Source: Triplophysa rosa (taxonomy: Eukaryota; Chordata; Actinopteri; Cypriniformes; Nemacheilidae). From it: a stretch of 64,000 nucleotides of DNA. The DNA lies in assembly GCF_024868665.1 (NCBI RefSeq), contig NC_079898.1, forward strand, positions 18,038,403 to 18,102,402, given 5' to 3'. This document shows, one piece after another, positions 35,388 through 46,444 of this stretch (position 1 is its first letter; every line of letters starts with the position of its first letter). Both the position numbers and the translations under genes were made by a program. Under the pieces are notes generated by a model that did not search any database, was not told the DNA's origin, and was given only the letters and a program-made list of their open reading frames with translations.

Positions 35388-36891
35388 CAGGGGCGTAGCC
35401 AGAACTTTTTTTTAGAGGTGGCCAGGTAAGACCCAGTGATTTTATTAGGGTGACCAAAAAATCCTTACAGACAGAAATTCTTTAACTTCTACTGTAATTT
35501 ACACCAATTCTTCCTTACACATAGTTTGCTGGTCAAAACATACAAAAAGAACGTAAAGTAAAAATTTATTCGCAATGCTTTCATGTGCCAACATTATTTT
35601 AAAATAATTTGCTAGCTATCATTTGCAGTAAGTTAGTTTTTATAGAAAATAAACATCGCAGTACCGCAACTTAAACTTTTGCGAAAATGTAATTAATGAA
35701 TGGAATCCAGTTAAACAAGACTGATTTTACTGACCTGGGGCCGGCTGCACCAGCTGTGCATAAGTTACAACTTAGCCTACTGTAGTTTTGACTTAAATGG
35801 GCATTAAGTTACAACTTACGCACTACAAAATATGTTTGAGTTGCACCATTCAACTTAGTTGAAGCGTAATGTTACGTATAAACTAAATATTTACGGAAGC
35901 CTCCTAACGGAATAAGCTCTTGTTTCACTCGACATTCTTCAATGATTTACACACATGATAATGCTGACATTTACAGTCACTTACCTTTTAAAATAGAGAA
36001 CATTATGTGATGACATTTAATTTTTGACTGCTCTAACACGAACCGTCCTAGCGCGCCTCCGTGTGTGTATATCTGCCTGTGTTGTGCATGTCAAAATGAA
36101 ATAATCTTCTTTTCATTTCATTGGCGGTTGGCAGTAAAATGAAATCACCCATATTGCATGTCATTTATTATTGCATTAAGTAGGCTGTATTGTTTTAAAC
36201 AGCATTTGTTTATTAATCTACTTTTAAATATGTTATTCATGAAAGGTAGTATTCTATATACCGTTTTTACTGTTATTATGTGAGGTAAAATAAGTTTAAA
36301 TCAAGAATGTTTTGAAATTCACAACATTTCAACACAACTTTTTCTCACGAATTTAATCTATTGGACTGTTGAAGGTAAACGTCATATTATGCGACTACGC
36401 ATTACTTTACGGAGAGCTTACGAACTAGCTACGTTCTGCCTTAAGACCAAATGGTGCAACCGAATAACATACAGAGCCTCTAGTGTGGACTATACGTTCA
36501 TGTTTAAGAAAGAACTTACGAATGGCTGGTGCAACCCTACCCTGATCCTTCTGCTCGCAATGAACTTCCATGGTACACAGACAGTACACTGTCACGAAGC
36601 GAAGAGGTTAGCAGCTGTTCAGATAATAGCGCTCCGACTGTTTGCGTCAGTGCGTCAGCGTATGACATCATATTAACGCGAGAGTAATGTTCTCACGTTA
36701 CTTTCAGTGCATACGCTAAATGATCTGTGCAGCACTCTGTAAACTCTGACACGCATCTCAAAACTGCTTCGCACAACAGAGGTAATTTTCAGTTCTGGGA
36801 CATCATTGACAACCAGGGGCGTAGCTACATGGGTGGCCACGGCTACCCCTGAATGATGGCCACCCATGGCCACCATGTAGCTATGCCCCTG
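35388..36891. mobile_element. hAT-like element with 8-bp target duplication
   Basis: CAGGGGCGTAGCCAGAAC at the left and GTAGCTATGCCCCTG at the right are inverted ends. GTTGTCAA lies on both sides (35380-35387 and 36892-36899), the 8-bp duplication expected of hAT insertions. No transposase is present. Another MITE sits inside, and the right end is duplicated as an inverted copy. Confidence 0.75.
35739..36540. mobile_element. MITE with GGYTGCACCAGC ends, nested
   Basis: GGCTGCACCAGCTGTGCATA at the left mirrors ATGGCTGGTGCAACC at the right, about 24 bp with mismatches. Non-coding, inserted in the CAGGGG element. Confidence 0.65.
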
Positions 36892-36922
36892 GTTGTCAAT
36901 GATGTCCCAGAACTGAAAATTA
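36781..36922. repeat. Long palindrome spanning an element end and its flank
   Basis: 36781-36839 is repeated in reverse complement up to 36922 with few mismatches. The arms hold both the CAGGGGC end and about 34 bp of the flanking MITE. A strong hairpin is possible. Confidence 0.8.
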
Positions 36923-37048
36923 CTAACTTCCTTCTGAATATCTTTCTCTGTGTTCATTGGAACAAAGTAACGTATACAGGTATGAAATAACATAAAGGTG
37001 AGTAAATGATGACAGAATTTTCATTTTTGGGTTAACTATCCCTTTAAG
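36892..37048 (+). mobile_element. GGGATAGTTCACCC-family MITE, copy 4, right half
   Basis: AATGATGTCCCAGAACTG then GAGTAAATGATGACAGAATT and GGGTTAACTATCCCTTTAA complete the copy begun at 35231. Confidence 0.8.
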
Positions 37049-37049
37049 G

Positions 37050-37470
37050 ACTACAGTTTACCGCAGTGCACCAAACAATGCCTTGATACAGATTTATGAA
37101 ATTAAAGTAGAGGTTTACTGTTATTCTTATTTGTAATAGGTGAAAATGAGATGTCTGTACAGATGGGATGCATTTGAAAATATCACCACTGAAATAGACA
37201 CATTCCTCATGTTTTATCGCTGAATTAATGACTTGTTTATTTCAATTATACACACGTTTTTCATAATTTATAAGCAACAATTTAGTCATTTAGCAGACTT
37301 TGTTATTTTACTAATGAGGAAAAGTTTTTAATGAGGTTTTTAATAACATTCTAAATGCATTTGCAATATTTCTCATAAAATGGATACACTTTTCTTCTGT
37401 TCATTTTTTAAAGGAAGACCCTAAATCAAAGCCTTTACGTAAGATATGATTGTCAGTAAATATTGAATTA
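37050..37470. other. Gene desert segment
   Basis: No gene or recognised repeat. Confidence 0.5.
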
Positions 37471-37838
37471 ATGGAATAGTTCACATAAAATGAAATTTCT
37501 ATTATTATTTACTCATGCTCATGTCATTCCAAATGTGTATGATTGTCTTTTTTTCTGCAGAACACAAAAGAAGATATTTTGAAGAACATTGGTAACCAAA
37601 CAACATTGGCCCCATTGACTTCCATTGTATGGACACAAAACCACTGAAACATTTCTCAAAATATCTTCTTTCGTGTTCCACAAGAGAAAGAGACATGTAT
37701 AGCTTTGGAACGACATGAGGGTGAATTAAATAATGGCAGAATGCTTCCAAAACCCAGCACAAGGTTTGGAAAAACATGAGGGTGAGTAAATGACGACAGA
37801 GCTGTCATTTTTAGTGAGCTATTTCTTTAAGGAACAGG
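37471..37838. mobile_element. GGGATAGTTCACCC-family MITE, copy 5
   Basis: Diverged outer ends (AATGGAATAGTTCACAT) but a clear core: GCAGAACACAAAAGAAGATA and its mirror, ending GGGTGAGTAAATGACGACAG. Part of the right arm is duplicated (two copies of CATGAGGGTGA). Confidence 0.8.
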
Positions 37839-37839
37839 A

Positions 37840-39770
37840 TGTGTTCGCTACTTGCATTATATGTGTGTTGTTGTTTCAAGCATCTGTCATGTTCTACTCT
37901 CAGCAGTTTTATTCTCCCTGCATTGTGCCAGTTGCTAGGTACTAATATGTAAAATGTGTTGCCTTGAACTCCCCTCAGGACCTGGCAAATGATTCGCTTC
38001 AGAGGCCGTGTAGGGTTGGTATAATTCTAATCATGTGCTCCGAATCCCAAGCTTGGCTCCGGCTGCAATTCTTCCCAAACACAAAGAAAAAAAATCACGA
38101 AGCATGAAGAAAACAACCCGAATATCCCCCACAGACCCCATCACATCTCTCACTTCCAGTGGATATGTATGCTGGTATTGCTACATAGCACCTCATGCTT
38201 ATGGTCCATCTCTTTTCTGTTTTGAAATGATTGTCTGACTTGATGTCTTTTTATCATGCTCTCATATTTTTCTTTCCCTGATATAGTTATTTACTCATTC
38301 GAGTCTTGTGCTGTCGAAGACGTCTGTGTGCCTCAACCGGCTGAAAAACAGTGTGAATGAGATCGCAGCGTGCGGCAGACCGGCATCATCTACGCCATAA
38401 AGTGCTCTCCTGCCTTCCTGTGCTCACGTCCCTGTTGTTTTCATACTGAGAGAGGGAGCGAGTGAAGAGCTGTGGCTTCGGTCGGCCAGCAGATGTTCAG
38501 TTCACTAAAGGAGACAGGACTAGACTGAGAAACAGGCTTTTGCTGTCCAACCCGAATGACAAATTTGATGTCCTGGACGAGAGCCCACAATTTGTTGAAC
38601 AGATTGCAGTGGTGCCATTTTACACTAGCGTGATTGGACACTGTGTAGAGTGATTTTGTAAAGGACTGATCCCAAGAACCGGTTTTGTGTTGTCTGTCAT
38701 GATAGGACAGGCCAGTGATTGGCTTACATAAGCCTCAAAGCAGGCCGACAGCTCAAACGCATTAGTCGTTGGATGTATTTTGTTTTCTTATCTGAACCCA
38801 TGGGTGTTGTTATCACAGGCTGGAGCCTCTGTCGTCTGTCACTTACCTGTGGTGGATTATCTTCAGGCTAATCAGAGGCGGGGGATTGACTGAAAATGAT
38901 TCAATCAGATGTCTGGATTAAACCATCTTCATTCACCCGAGGCAGGAATCATGCTTTAAGTACAAACACTCCCCCACAACAGTTTTTATTCCACAAGCCG
39001 GCTGTGATTTTATACAAGCGCTGGCCTTTGTGTTCTTACCAGAAAGCAACCCAGCATCAATGCATCCTGGATTTTTGGATAGACGTTTCATTGAGGCTAC
39101 TGTAGAAGACATACATTGAAAATTTTGCCGATACATTTTAGTGTGTCCCCTCAAACAAGAACCACTGTGTTGCATTTTTCAAGTATTTCTGTATTTGTAT
39201 GCCATTTTTATTCAAATATAGATGACATAATTTCATCAGTGTGAGAACAAAATCTAATTGATTTAATGTGGAGATAAGAGGGCTTCAGAATTGGCTTTCA
39301 GATGCAATTGAATGTTCCGCTTTTCTAGCATGTTTAATTCATAGGTGGGAGGCGCTTCTTTGTTGGCATTTATAAATTGATGTCGATAGCCCTTGTGGCC
39401 AGCCATGCATTGCACTCTCATGATATTTGGTCATTTCAACATGTTAATATGTGTTAGCAAATACAAAATTAGTAATGGATGCCTCTATTTTTGAGATGCA
39501 ATAAATCGTGGTCTTATAAATTATTTCTTTTTCCTTGTTTGTTGCCTATTGCAACATTACAGTTACAGCAAAGTAACAAGAAGGGGCACCAATAAAGCAA
39601 ACTACAATGAATGAATCTTTTGTTTATAGGAATCTATTCTTGATTCCTCTTGATTTAACAACATATATAACTCTCATTGGGATATCAATACAAGCTTTGT
39701 CTTTACATTCTTAACCAATGTTTTGTTTAAATATGCAACAACTGTACATTTTGTGTGTAAATATGCTTTG
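37840..39770. other. Gene desert segment
   Basis: No gene. Short frames at 38441-38653 overlap on opposite strands and are not convincing. The 38800-39080 stretch is unique-looking. Confidence 0.5.
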
Positions 39771-39777
39771 AAATGCA

Positions 39778-40012
39778 TGCGTGACTTTCTTTCTCACGCA
39801 CAACACAAAAGAAGATGTTTTGAAGAATATGGGTAACCGAAAAGCGCCGGCGCCCATTCACTTCTATTGTATGGAAACAAAACCAATGTAAGTGAATGGG
39901 TGCAAGTTAACAACATTCTTCAAAATATCTTCTTTTGTGTTCTGCGATAGAAAGAAAGTCATACAGGTTTGAAATGGCAAGACGGTGAGTAAGAAATTTC
40001 ATTTTTGGGCTT
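39778..40012. mobile_element. GGGATAGTTCACCC-family MITE, copy 6
   Basis: It lacks the left terminus; ACAACACAAAAGAAGATGTT and the mirror TCTTCTTTTGTGTTCTGC flank an inner GCCCATTCACTTCTATTG palindrome. Confidence 0.8.
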
Positions 40013-40129
40013 TAAGTCATTTTTGTAATTTTGTTTAAGCTCCACATCATGTGTTTCACAACACAGTCATATCTGTAGGTTTAGACTTTTGCATCCCATG
40101 GACCCATTTCAGCATTAGGCTGTGTTAGT

Positions 40130-40420
40130 GAGAGTATAGCCCGGTGTCCGGACCGTCAGGCAGGTGTCATTACCGCACTTCATTTGCAAGGTAAGTGACT
40201 ATGGGCTGTGACAGTGGTGGAATTAGTAATGCACTCCTGCTGTCATTTTTATCAACACGGCCTGCAGGGAGGACATGATAAAATGGATATTCCTCCCTCT
40301 GCATTAATACCCTCTGCCCCATTTTCAATTCCATTTACTTTGCCGAGCACAGAATGAGAAATTTAACTATCGATTGCCAAGAGAACAGGCAGATTCCTGC
40401 ACTAAAGTGTAGATTTTAGT
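40130..40420. promoter_or_regulatory. Candidate conserved non-coding element
   Basis: Unique sequence with homeodomain-like words (GGAATTAGTAATG, GCATTAATACC), GATAAAATGG and ATTTAACTATCGATTGCC. No open frame. The call rests on sequence character only. Confidence 0.25.
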
Positions 40421-40424
40421 GCTG

Positions 40425-41240
40425 CAAAATCACATCTGCTGGCTAGAAGATATGTACAGAAGGTAAATATACACACACAACACTATAAATACAAACAAAT
40501 ATATAGCCTCGGCATGTATTTTTGGCTATGCTGTTTCACCAGTTAGACCATCAATAAACCAGCATAAATTGCACTACATTAATACACATTTTTAATCATT
40601 TCAGTGTTCTTTTCAAATGTAATATGTGTGATTGTCAAGACAACGGAGTGATGTCATTGGTTCAGTGTTAGTAGGTCAAAGATGCTGAGTTTCAGACACA
40701 AGTGCGGCTTGCACGCTGGGTGGGGGGGAAGCAAATCAATAGCCATTGACCTTATGGCTGCTTTTTCTGCTGTGTGAGACTGACCACTCAACAACATAAG
40801 CTATTCTGTACTGCCCTTGTGTTTAATATAACCAACACCTCACGCGTAAATCTTCCAGCCTCACACATTAAATCAAATTCAATACCAATACCAATTAGGA
40901 TCAAATTTATTATGATAATTCAAATATGCTTGCTACACAATTAATCCATAATAAAAGTCCCTATTTGCACTGAGACACTGATGTTGCAATGAGGTTCTAA
41001 ATAATAATTATTTAGAAGCGCAGTTCTAAATAAATTCATTGGTAAAAGCACCGTTTAAATATGCATGTGATGTGAAGCTAGATAGATAAGAGGTCAAACT
41101 CTTGACTACTTACCATTTAATTATTCATGACGAATGTGAAAATACATCACTGCTTATATTTACCTGCTCTTGGATTTGACAGCGTCCGTGAACGTGCTGT
41201 CAACCCGGGATGGGACCAGAGCATCAGCTGTGGACAAAAG
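40425..41240. other. Gene desert segment
   Basis: AT-rich and without a gene or a recognised element. Confidence 0.5.
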
Positions 41241-41247
41241 TATGGAT

Positions 41248-41305
41248 GAAAAGCTTTTGGGATTTGAACCGGAGACCCTGGTCTCATAACTCTCTGCCAC
41301 AAGCA
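41248..41305 (-). repeat. tRNA-derived fragment
   Basis: On the minus strand GGCAGAGAGTTATGAGACC followed by GGTTCAAATCCC resembles a tRNA with a canonical B box. The acceptor stem does not close, so it is a SINE head remnant, not a tRNA gene. Confidence 0.5.
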
Positions 41306-41475
41306 TTGCAATATTCAACATTCATGAGGGTCTGATTTATGAGCTGGCAACTGCACGGGTCACGCTTGTTTCTTCAAAAGCGTCAGAGGAGAGTGAGATC
41401 CTGCATCCGGACTGGAAGCGCAACATCAGTTTAGAATATTTTTGAGATTCAACTTTGTACATATTTACACTTTTA

Positions 41476-41535
41476 CGTATATTTATTTGGCAGATGCTTT
41501 TATCACAAGTGACTTACAGTGCATTCAAGGAACAT
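41476..41535 (-). repeat. SINE 3' tail fragment, reverse orientation
   Basis: TTTGGCAGATGCTTTTATCA then GTGACTTACAGTGCATTCAA is the reverse complement of the SINE 3' domain. Its order relative to the tRNA-like piece shows they are not one copy. Confidence 0.65.
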
Positions 41536-41576
41536 TTTAATCCGTTTGTTGTTCCTTGGAAATGTGATCCGTGACC

Positions 41577-41868
41577 TGTTAAAGGGACAGTTCACCCAAA
41601 AAGAAAAATTCTGTCAGAATGTATTTACCCTTTACCCAACCTGTATATGACTCTTTCTTCTGTGTAATGCAAAAGAAGATATTTTGAGAAATGTCTCAGT
41701 GGTTTTGTGTCCATACAATGAAAATCAATGGGAGGCAATGTTGTTTGGTTACCAACGTTCTTCAAATGATCAACTTTTGTGTTCTGCAGAAGAAAGAAAG
41801 TCATACAGGTTTGAAATGACATGAGGCTGAGTAGATGATGACAGAATTTTCATTTTTAGGTGAACCAC
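41577..41868. mobile_element. GGGATAGTTCACCC-family MITE, copy 7
   Basis: TTAAAGGGACAGTTCACCC to TTTAGGTGAACC with the AAAAGAAGATATTTTGAGAA core and mirror. Confidence 0.85.
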
Positions 41869-41869
41869 A

Positions 41870-42815
41870 AATTGAGCCACATGCAGAAATCATTTTGAAT
41901 CCATATTCATGATACTTATTTGTCTGCTTTTAGGGATTTAATTGTTACTGTTAAAAACATCTAAAGGCAAAACTTCTTCACTTGTCTGAGTAACAACACA
42001 AGTGCAACAAAACCGAGTGTGCCAAAGCGCACCTTGTACATTCTTAATGGATCTGAAATGTATGCATGATTCATTGCCTGCAGGCATTACTATTTCAGGC
42101 ACAACTGACGCTCGAACTCCCTGCGGAGTGCCTGTTCATCCTGCGTGAGGTCGTTCCGAAAAAAAACTTAGGCTTTTACGGAAATCAGATCAACCAAAAA
42201 CAACATTATGAATATGACAATTAGTGTGTGTGTGTGTATTTTCGTGCCGGCACCGCGATGGTCAGTTTAATTCACAGTCACGGCTTGCAGTGGGTATCCA
42301 GAGAGAACTGTTGGTGTCACTCCTGACATGGAATGGGGGGCAGAGGCTGTTCTGTAGAAGCTGTCATTCCGAGCCAGTGAGCTCTGTCTTGCTGAAGAGA
42401 GCCCCAGTCAGATGTTCACTATGCGTGCGGCATTGTCTGCTGCCTGTTCGATAGGGCTGGCAGCAAAAGGTGACATCTGGTGACTAATGTGCTTCCATGT
42501 TCCCCCTCTTCTCTGGGCAGCAGATGCTCTGCACAGGCAGATAGGAGGGGGGCGGAGCGGGGTGAGCTTGAGATGGACATGCAGTGTAACATTTGTATGT
42601 GCTTGTAATAATGTAATCGTTTGTTATGCTTTTTGCAGTGGATCCGTTATTCTTTTGCGATAAAGAACAGTTTATTAAACATCGGTAGAACTAACATGAT
42701 TGACATAGTCAATTTATTTTTGGTAATCATGGCTTTCTAGAATGATTGATTCTTATTGGTCAATTGCAAAATCACGTTTTTATCACATCTGTTAAGGATA
42801 TTTTTGCAATAATTT
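41870..42815. other. Gene desert segment
   Basis: No gene. A short (GT)n run is at 42223-42238. Confidence 0.5.
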
Positions 42816-42816
42816 T

Positions 42817-42968
42817 TTGGATGACTTCATTATTCCTGTTACAATACAGGCAGAGGGACGATGCCACACAGAGAGCTGAAGTTGACTGGTTTATTGCACG
42901 GAGAACAGGTGCAAGAGAGGTGAAACATTCCAGGTAAAAGTTAAAAACACAGGTGAGTAAATAAACGA
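42817..42968 (+). repeat. Anchor sequence, copy A
   Basis: About 150 bp of non-tandem sequence (AATTTTTTGGATGACTTC to TAAACGACAGG) precede the first minisatellite block. It recurs at 43852-44012 with many single-base differences. Confidence 0.8.
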
Positions 42969-43850
42969 CAGGTAACATCCACAGGTAAGTACAGGTAACA
43001 TCCACGGGTAAGTACAGATAACAGGTAACATCCACGGGTAAGTACAGATAACAGGTAACATCCACGGGTAAGTACAGATAACAGGTAACATCCACGGGTA
43101 AGTATAATTCGACAGGTAACATCCACGGGTAAGTATAATTCAACAGGTTAACATCCACGGGTAAGTATAATTCGACAGGTAACATCCACGGGTAAGTATA
43201 ATTCGACAGGTAACATCCACGGGTAAGTATAATTCGACAGGTAACACCCACGGGTAAGTAAACAACTACAGGTAACATCCACGGGTAAGTAAACAACTAC
43301 AGGTAACATCCACGGGTAATTAAACAACTACAGTAACATCCACGGGAAGTAAAACCACAGGTAACATCCACGGGTAATTACAATACAGGTAACATCCACG
43401 GGTAAGTAAACAACTACAGGTAACATCCACGGGTAAGTAAACAACTACAGGTAACATCCACGGGTATAAGTATAATTTGACAGGTTTAAACATCCTAACG
43501 AGGTAAAGGTACTCGACAGTAACATTCCTAGCATAATCACACGGTAAATCACCACGGTGGTACAGTTAATTCGACAACGGTAACAATCCACGCAGGTAAA
43601 GTATAATTCGACAGGTTAACATCCACGGGTAAGTATAATTCACAAGGTAACATCCACGGGTAAGTATAATTCGACAGGTAGCATCCACGGGTTAAGTTAT
43701 CGAACTAACATCCACGGTACAGTATTAATTGGGAACATGAACACATCACGGCGTAAGTATAATCGACAGGTAACATCCACGGGTAAGTATAATTCAGTTA
43801 ACATCCACGGGTAAGTAATCCAAGTTAACATCCAGGTAATACTATAGTAT
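42953..43850 (+). repeat. Minisatellite, block 1
   Basis: About 25 copies of a 30-36 bp unit, CAGGTAACATCCACGGGTAA followed by GTATAATTCGA or GTACAGATAA. Between 43480 and 43850 the units are scrambled by many small indels and substitutions. Confidence 0.9.
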
Positions 43851-43851
43851 A

Positions 43852-44012
43852 ATTTTGGATGACTTCATTATTCCTGTACAATACAGCAGAGTGGACGATG
43901 CCACACAGAGAGCTGAAGTTGACTGGTTGTATTGCACGGAGAACAGGTGCAAGAGAGGTGAAACATTCCAGGTAAAAGTTAAAACACAGTGAGTAAATAA
44001 ACGACAGGTAAC
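43852..44012 (+). repeat. Anchor sequence, copy B
   Basis: A second copy of the sequence at 42817-42968, starting TTTTGGATGACTTCATTATT. It differs mainly by single-base losses and gains. Confidence 0.8.
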
Positions 44013-45245
44013 TCACAGGTAAGTACAGGTAACATCCACGAGGTACAGTACCAGCATAATACAGGTAACATCCACGGGTAAGTACAGATAACAGGTAACA
44101 TCCACAATAAGCATAAACAGGTAACATCCACACGTAATAAGTAAACAGGTAACATCCACGGGTGAGTATACAATAACAGGTAACATCCACGGTGAGTATA
44201 CAATAACAGGTAACATCCACGAGTGAGTATAACAATACAGGTAACATCCACGGGTAGTATAACAATAACAGGTAACATCCACGGGTAGTATAACAATAAC
44301 AGGTAACATCCACGGGTAGTATAACAATACAGGTAACATCCACGGGTAGTATAACAATAACAGGTAACATCCACGGGTAGTATAACAATAACAGGTAACA
44401 TCCACGGGTAGTATAACAATAACAGGTAACATCCACGGGTAGTATAACAATACAGGTAACATCCACGGGTAGTATAACAATAACAGGTAACATCCACGGG
44501 TAGTATAACAATAACAGGTAACATCCACGGGTAGTATAACAATAACAGGTAACATCCACGGGTGAGTATAACAATAACAGGTAACATCCACGGGTGAGTA
44601 TAACAATAACAGGTAACATCCACGGGTGAGTATAACAATAACAGGTAACATCCACGGGTGAGTATAACAATAACAGGTAACATCCACGGGTGAGTATAAC
44701 AATAACAGGTAACATCCACGGGTGAGTATAACAATACAGGTAACATCCACGGGTGAGTATAACAATAACAGGTAACATCCACGGGTAGTATAACAATAAC
44801 AGGTAACATCCACGGGTAGTATAACAATAACAGGTAACATCCACGGGTGAGTATAACAATAACAGGTAACATCCACGGGTGAGTATAACAATAACAGGTA
44901 ACATCCACGGGTGAGTATAACAATACAGGTAACATCCACGGGTGAGTATAACAATAACAGGTAACATCCACGGGTGAGTATAACAATAACAGGTAACATC
45001 CACGGGTGAGTATAACAATAACAGGTAACATCCACGGGTGAGTATAACAATAACAGGTAACATCCACGGGTGAGTATAACAATAACAGGTAACATCCACG
45101 GGTGAGTATAACAATAACAGGTAACATCCACGGGTGAGTATAACAATAACAGGTAACATCCACGGGTGAGTATAACAATAACAGGTAACATCCACGGGAA
45201 GTATAATCACACGGTAACATCACACGGTAAGTCAACACAGTAACA
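44013..45245 (+). repeat. Minisatellite, block 2
   Basis: About 39 copies of a 31-32 bp unit, ACAGGTAACATCCACGGGTG followed by AGTATAACAATA. The copies are near-identical and in sub-types GGGTAGTATA and GGGTGAGTATA. Each unit carries CAG|GTAAC and often GG|GTGAGT, both splice-donor-like. All three minus-strand frames stay open for 390-460 codons because the unit has no antisense stop. Confidence 0.95.
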
Positions 45246-45499
45246 TCCACGGTATCTAAGGTCTAACTATGCAACAAATACAACTACTCACTTTGAGAAG
45301 AACACAACAAAAGAAGGCATATATAGTGTCCAGGTAATGAGTGTCAGGTGCGCGTGAATCTGTTGGATTCAGGTGCAAGGGATTATGGGGAGTGTAGTCA
45401 CTATGATTCGAAGTCTTAAATGTGAACGGAAATGGCGGAAAGCATTGTTGCTAGAAGGAATACAGCTACGGCTGGAAGTGTGCACAATCTCGCCATATG

Positions 45500-46440
45500 T
45501 AAGGAATAATTGACGACGGGCCGTTCAATTATCGAAAGTTAATGCACACCCCGAGATGTGGCCGTTACACCTCGGGTGTGCATTAACTTTCGATAATTGA
45601 ACGGACCGGAGTCAATTATTCCGCTTATACCACGGTCACAACACCACAAGACGTTGTTCCGATACCACAAGACGTTGTTACGATGTTTTATTCAAGACAT
45701 TTGTATGGTATTTGTCCCGGAATGCTCTTGCTGGTAGGACTAATTTCTTACGCATCTCATCTGAAGGCGTTGCTTGAGCTGCATATGCCGTTTTCCGAGA
45801 GCGAGAGGAAGACAGACAGTGCACTGCACACGCGTTTGCTTCACTGAGAGTGAAAAGACAAGTATCTATATTTGATTTGTTTTCGTCGTATTTAACACCC
45901 CTGTCGTATAAGAAAAGTATTAAGAGAAAAAAGTGACAGGAGGTTTCTGCGCCAGCTGCGGTTCTCGCAGTGGCATAGAAAGCTTCCTGCTGTGTGTTTT
46001 AAGTCCCGTTTACCCATTCCACAGACGAATTTAACATGTTGTTGTTGTTATTTTTGTGCTTCGTGTTTTATCTTTAACCCGCTGATTGTGTCATGTAGTT
46101 TGCCGTTACCTTTGATAAATGCTTTAGTTTTTCGTCTGAACAGTCCTGTACAGTGCTCTCGCCATTGTTGTTCAAATGTTCATGCTGTACATAAATATTA
46201 ATAGTTATTTCTTCTCAGACAATGGAATTTGCCAGTCACTTTGTCTGTTGTTAGATACATATTCACTGGTGGACAGTAGGCTAAACTTGGCGAAGTGATA
46301 TGGAACTGTAATGCGGTCAGCAGACCTGGAACACCTTCATAGGTGTGCGTTTAACTGAAAAATAATGCACACCCGTCGAACGTTCGTCAGCCAATCAGAA
46401 TGAAGCATTCAACAGCCCCGTGGTATAAAATTACAATAAA
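45500..46440. mobile_element. Probable non-autonomous element containing the foldback
   Basis: Starts with the hairpin and ends near 46430 with GTCAGCCAATCAGAATGAAG and GTGGTATAAA. Words from the hairpin (AATGCACACCCG) recur at 46361-46376, and CCGCTTATACCACGG near 45620 mirrors the CCGTGGTATAAA end at about 46420. Ends are approximate. Confidence 0.45.
45503..45622. repeat. Foldback hairpin
   Basis: The arms 45503-45555 and 45571-45622 are reverse complements except for three substitutions and one extra C. Core: CCGTTCAATTATCGAAAGTT. The 15-bp loop is ATGTGGCCGTTACAC. Confidence 0.9.
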
Positions 46441-46444
46441 TTAC

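Noticed and set aside
41248..41305. Possible tRNA gene on the minus strand
   Set aside because: A good B box but no closing acceptor stem or clear anticodon arm; a SINE head remnant.
42772..43296. 174-codon minus-strand frame
   Set aside because: It reads through minisatellite block 1 and its anchor; same by-product.
43825..45250. Three overlapping minus-strand open frames of 390-460 codons with repeats such as TRGCYLLLLYSPVDVTC
   Set aside because: They are the same minisatellite read in all three antisense frames. The 31-32 bp unit lacks antisense stops, and the protein period (32 residues per three units) is an arithmetic result.
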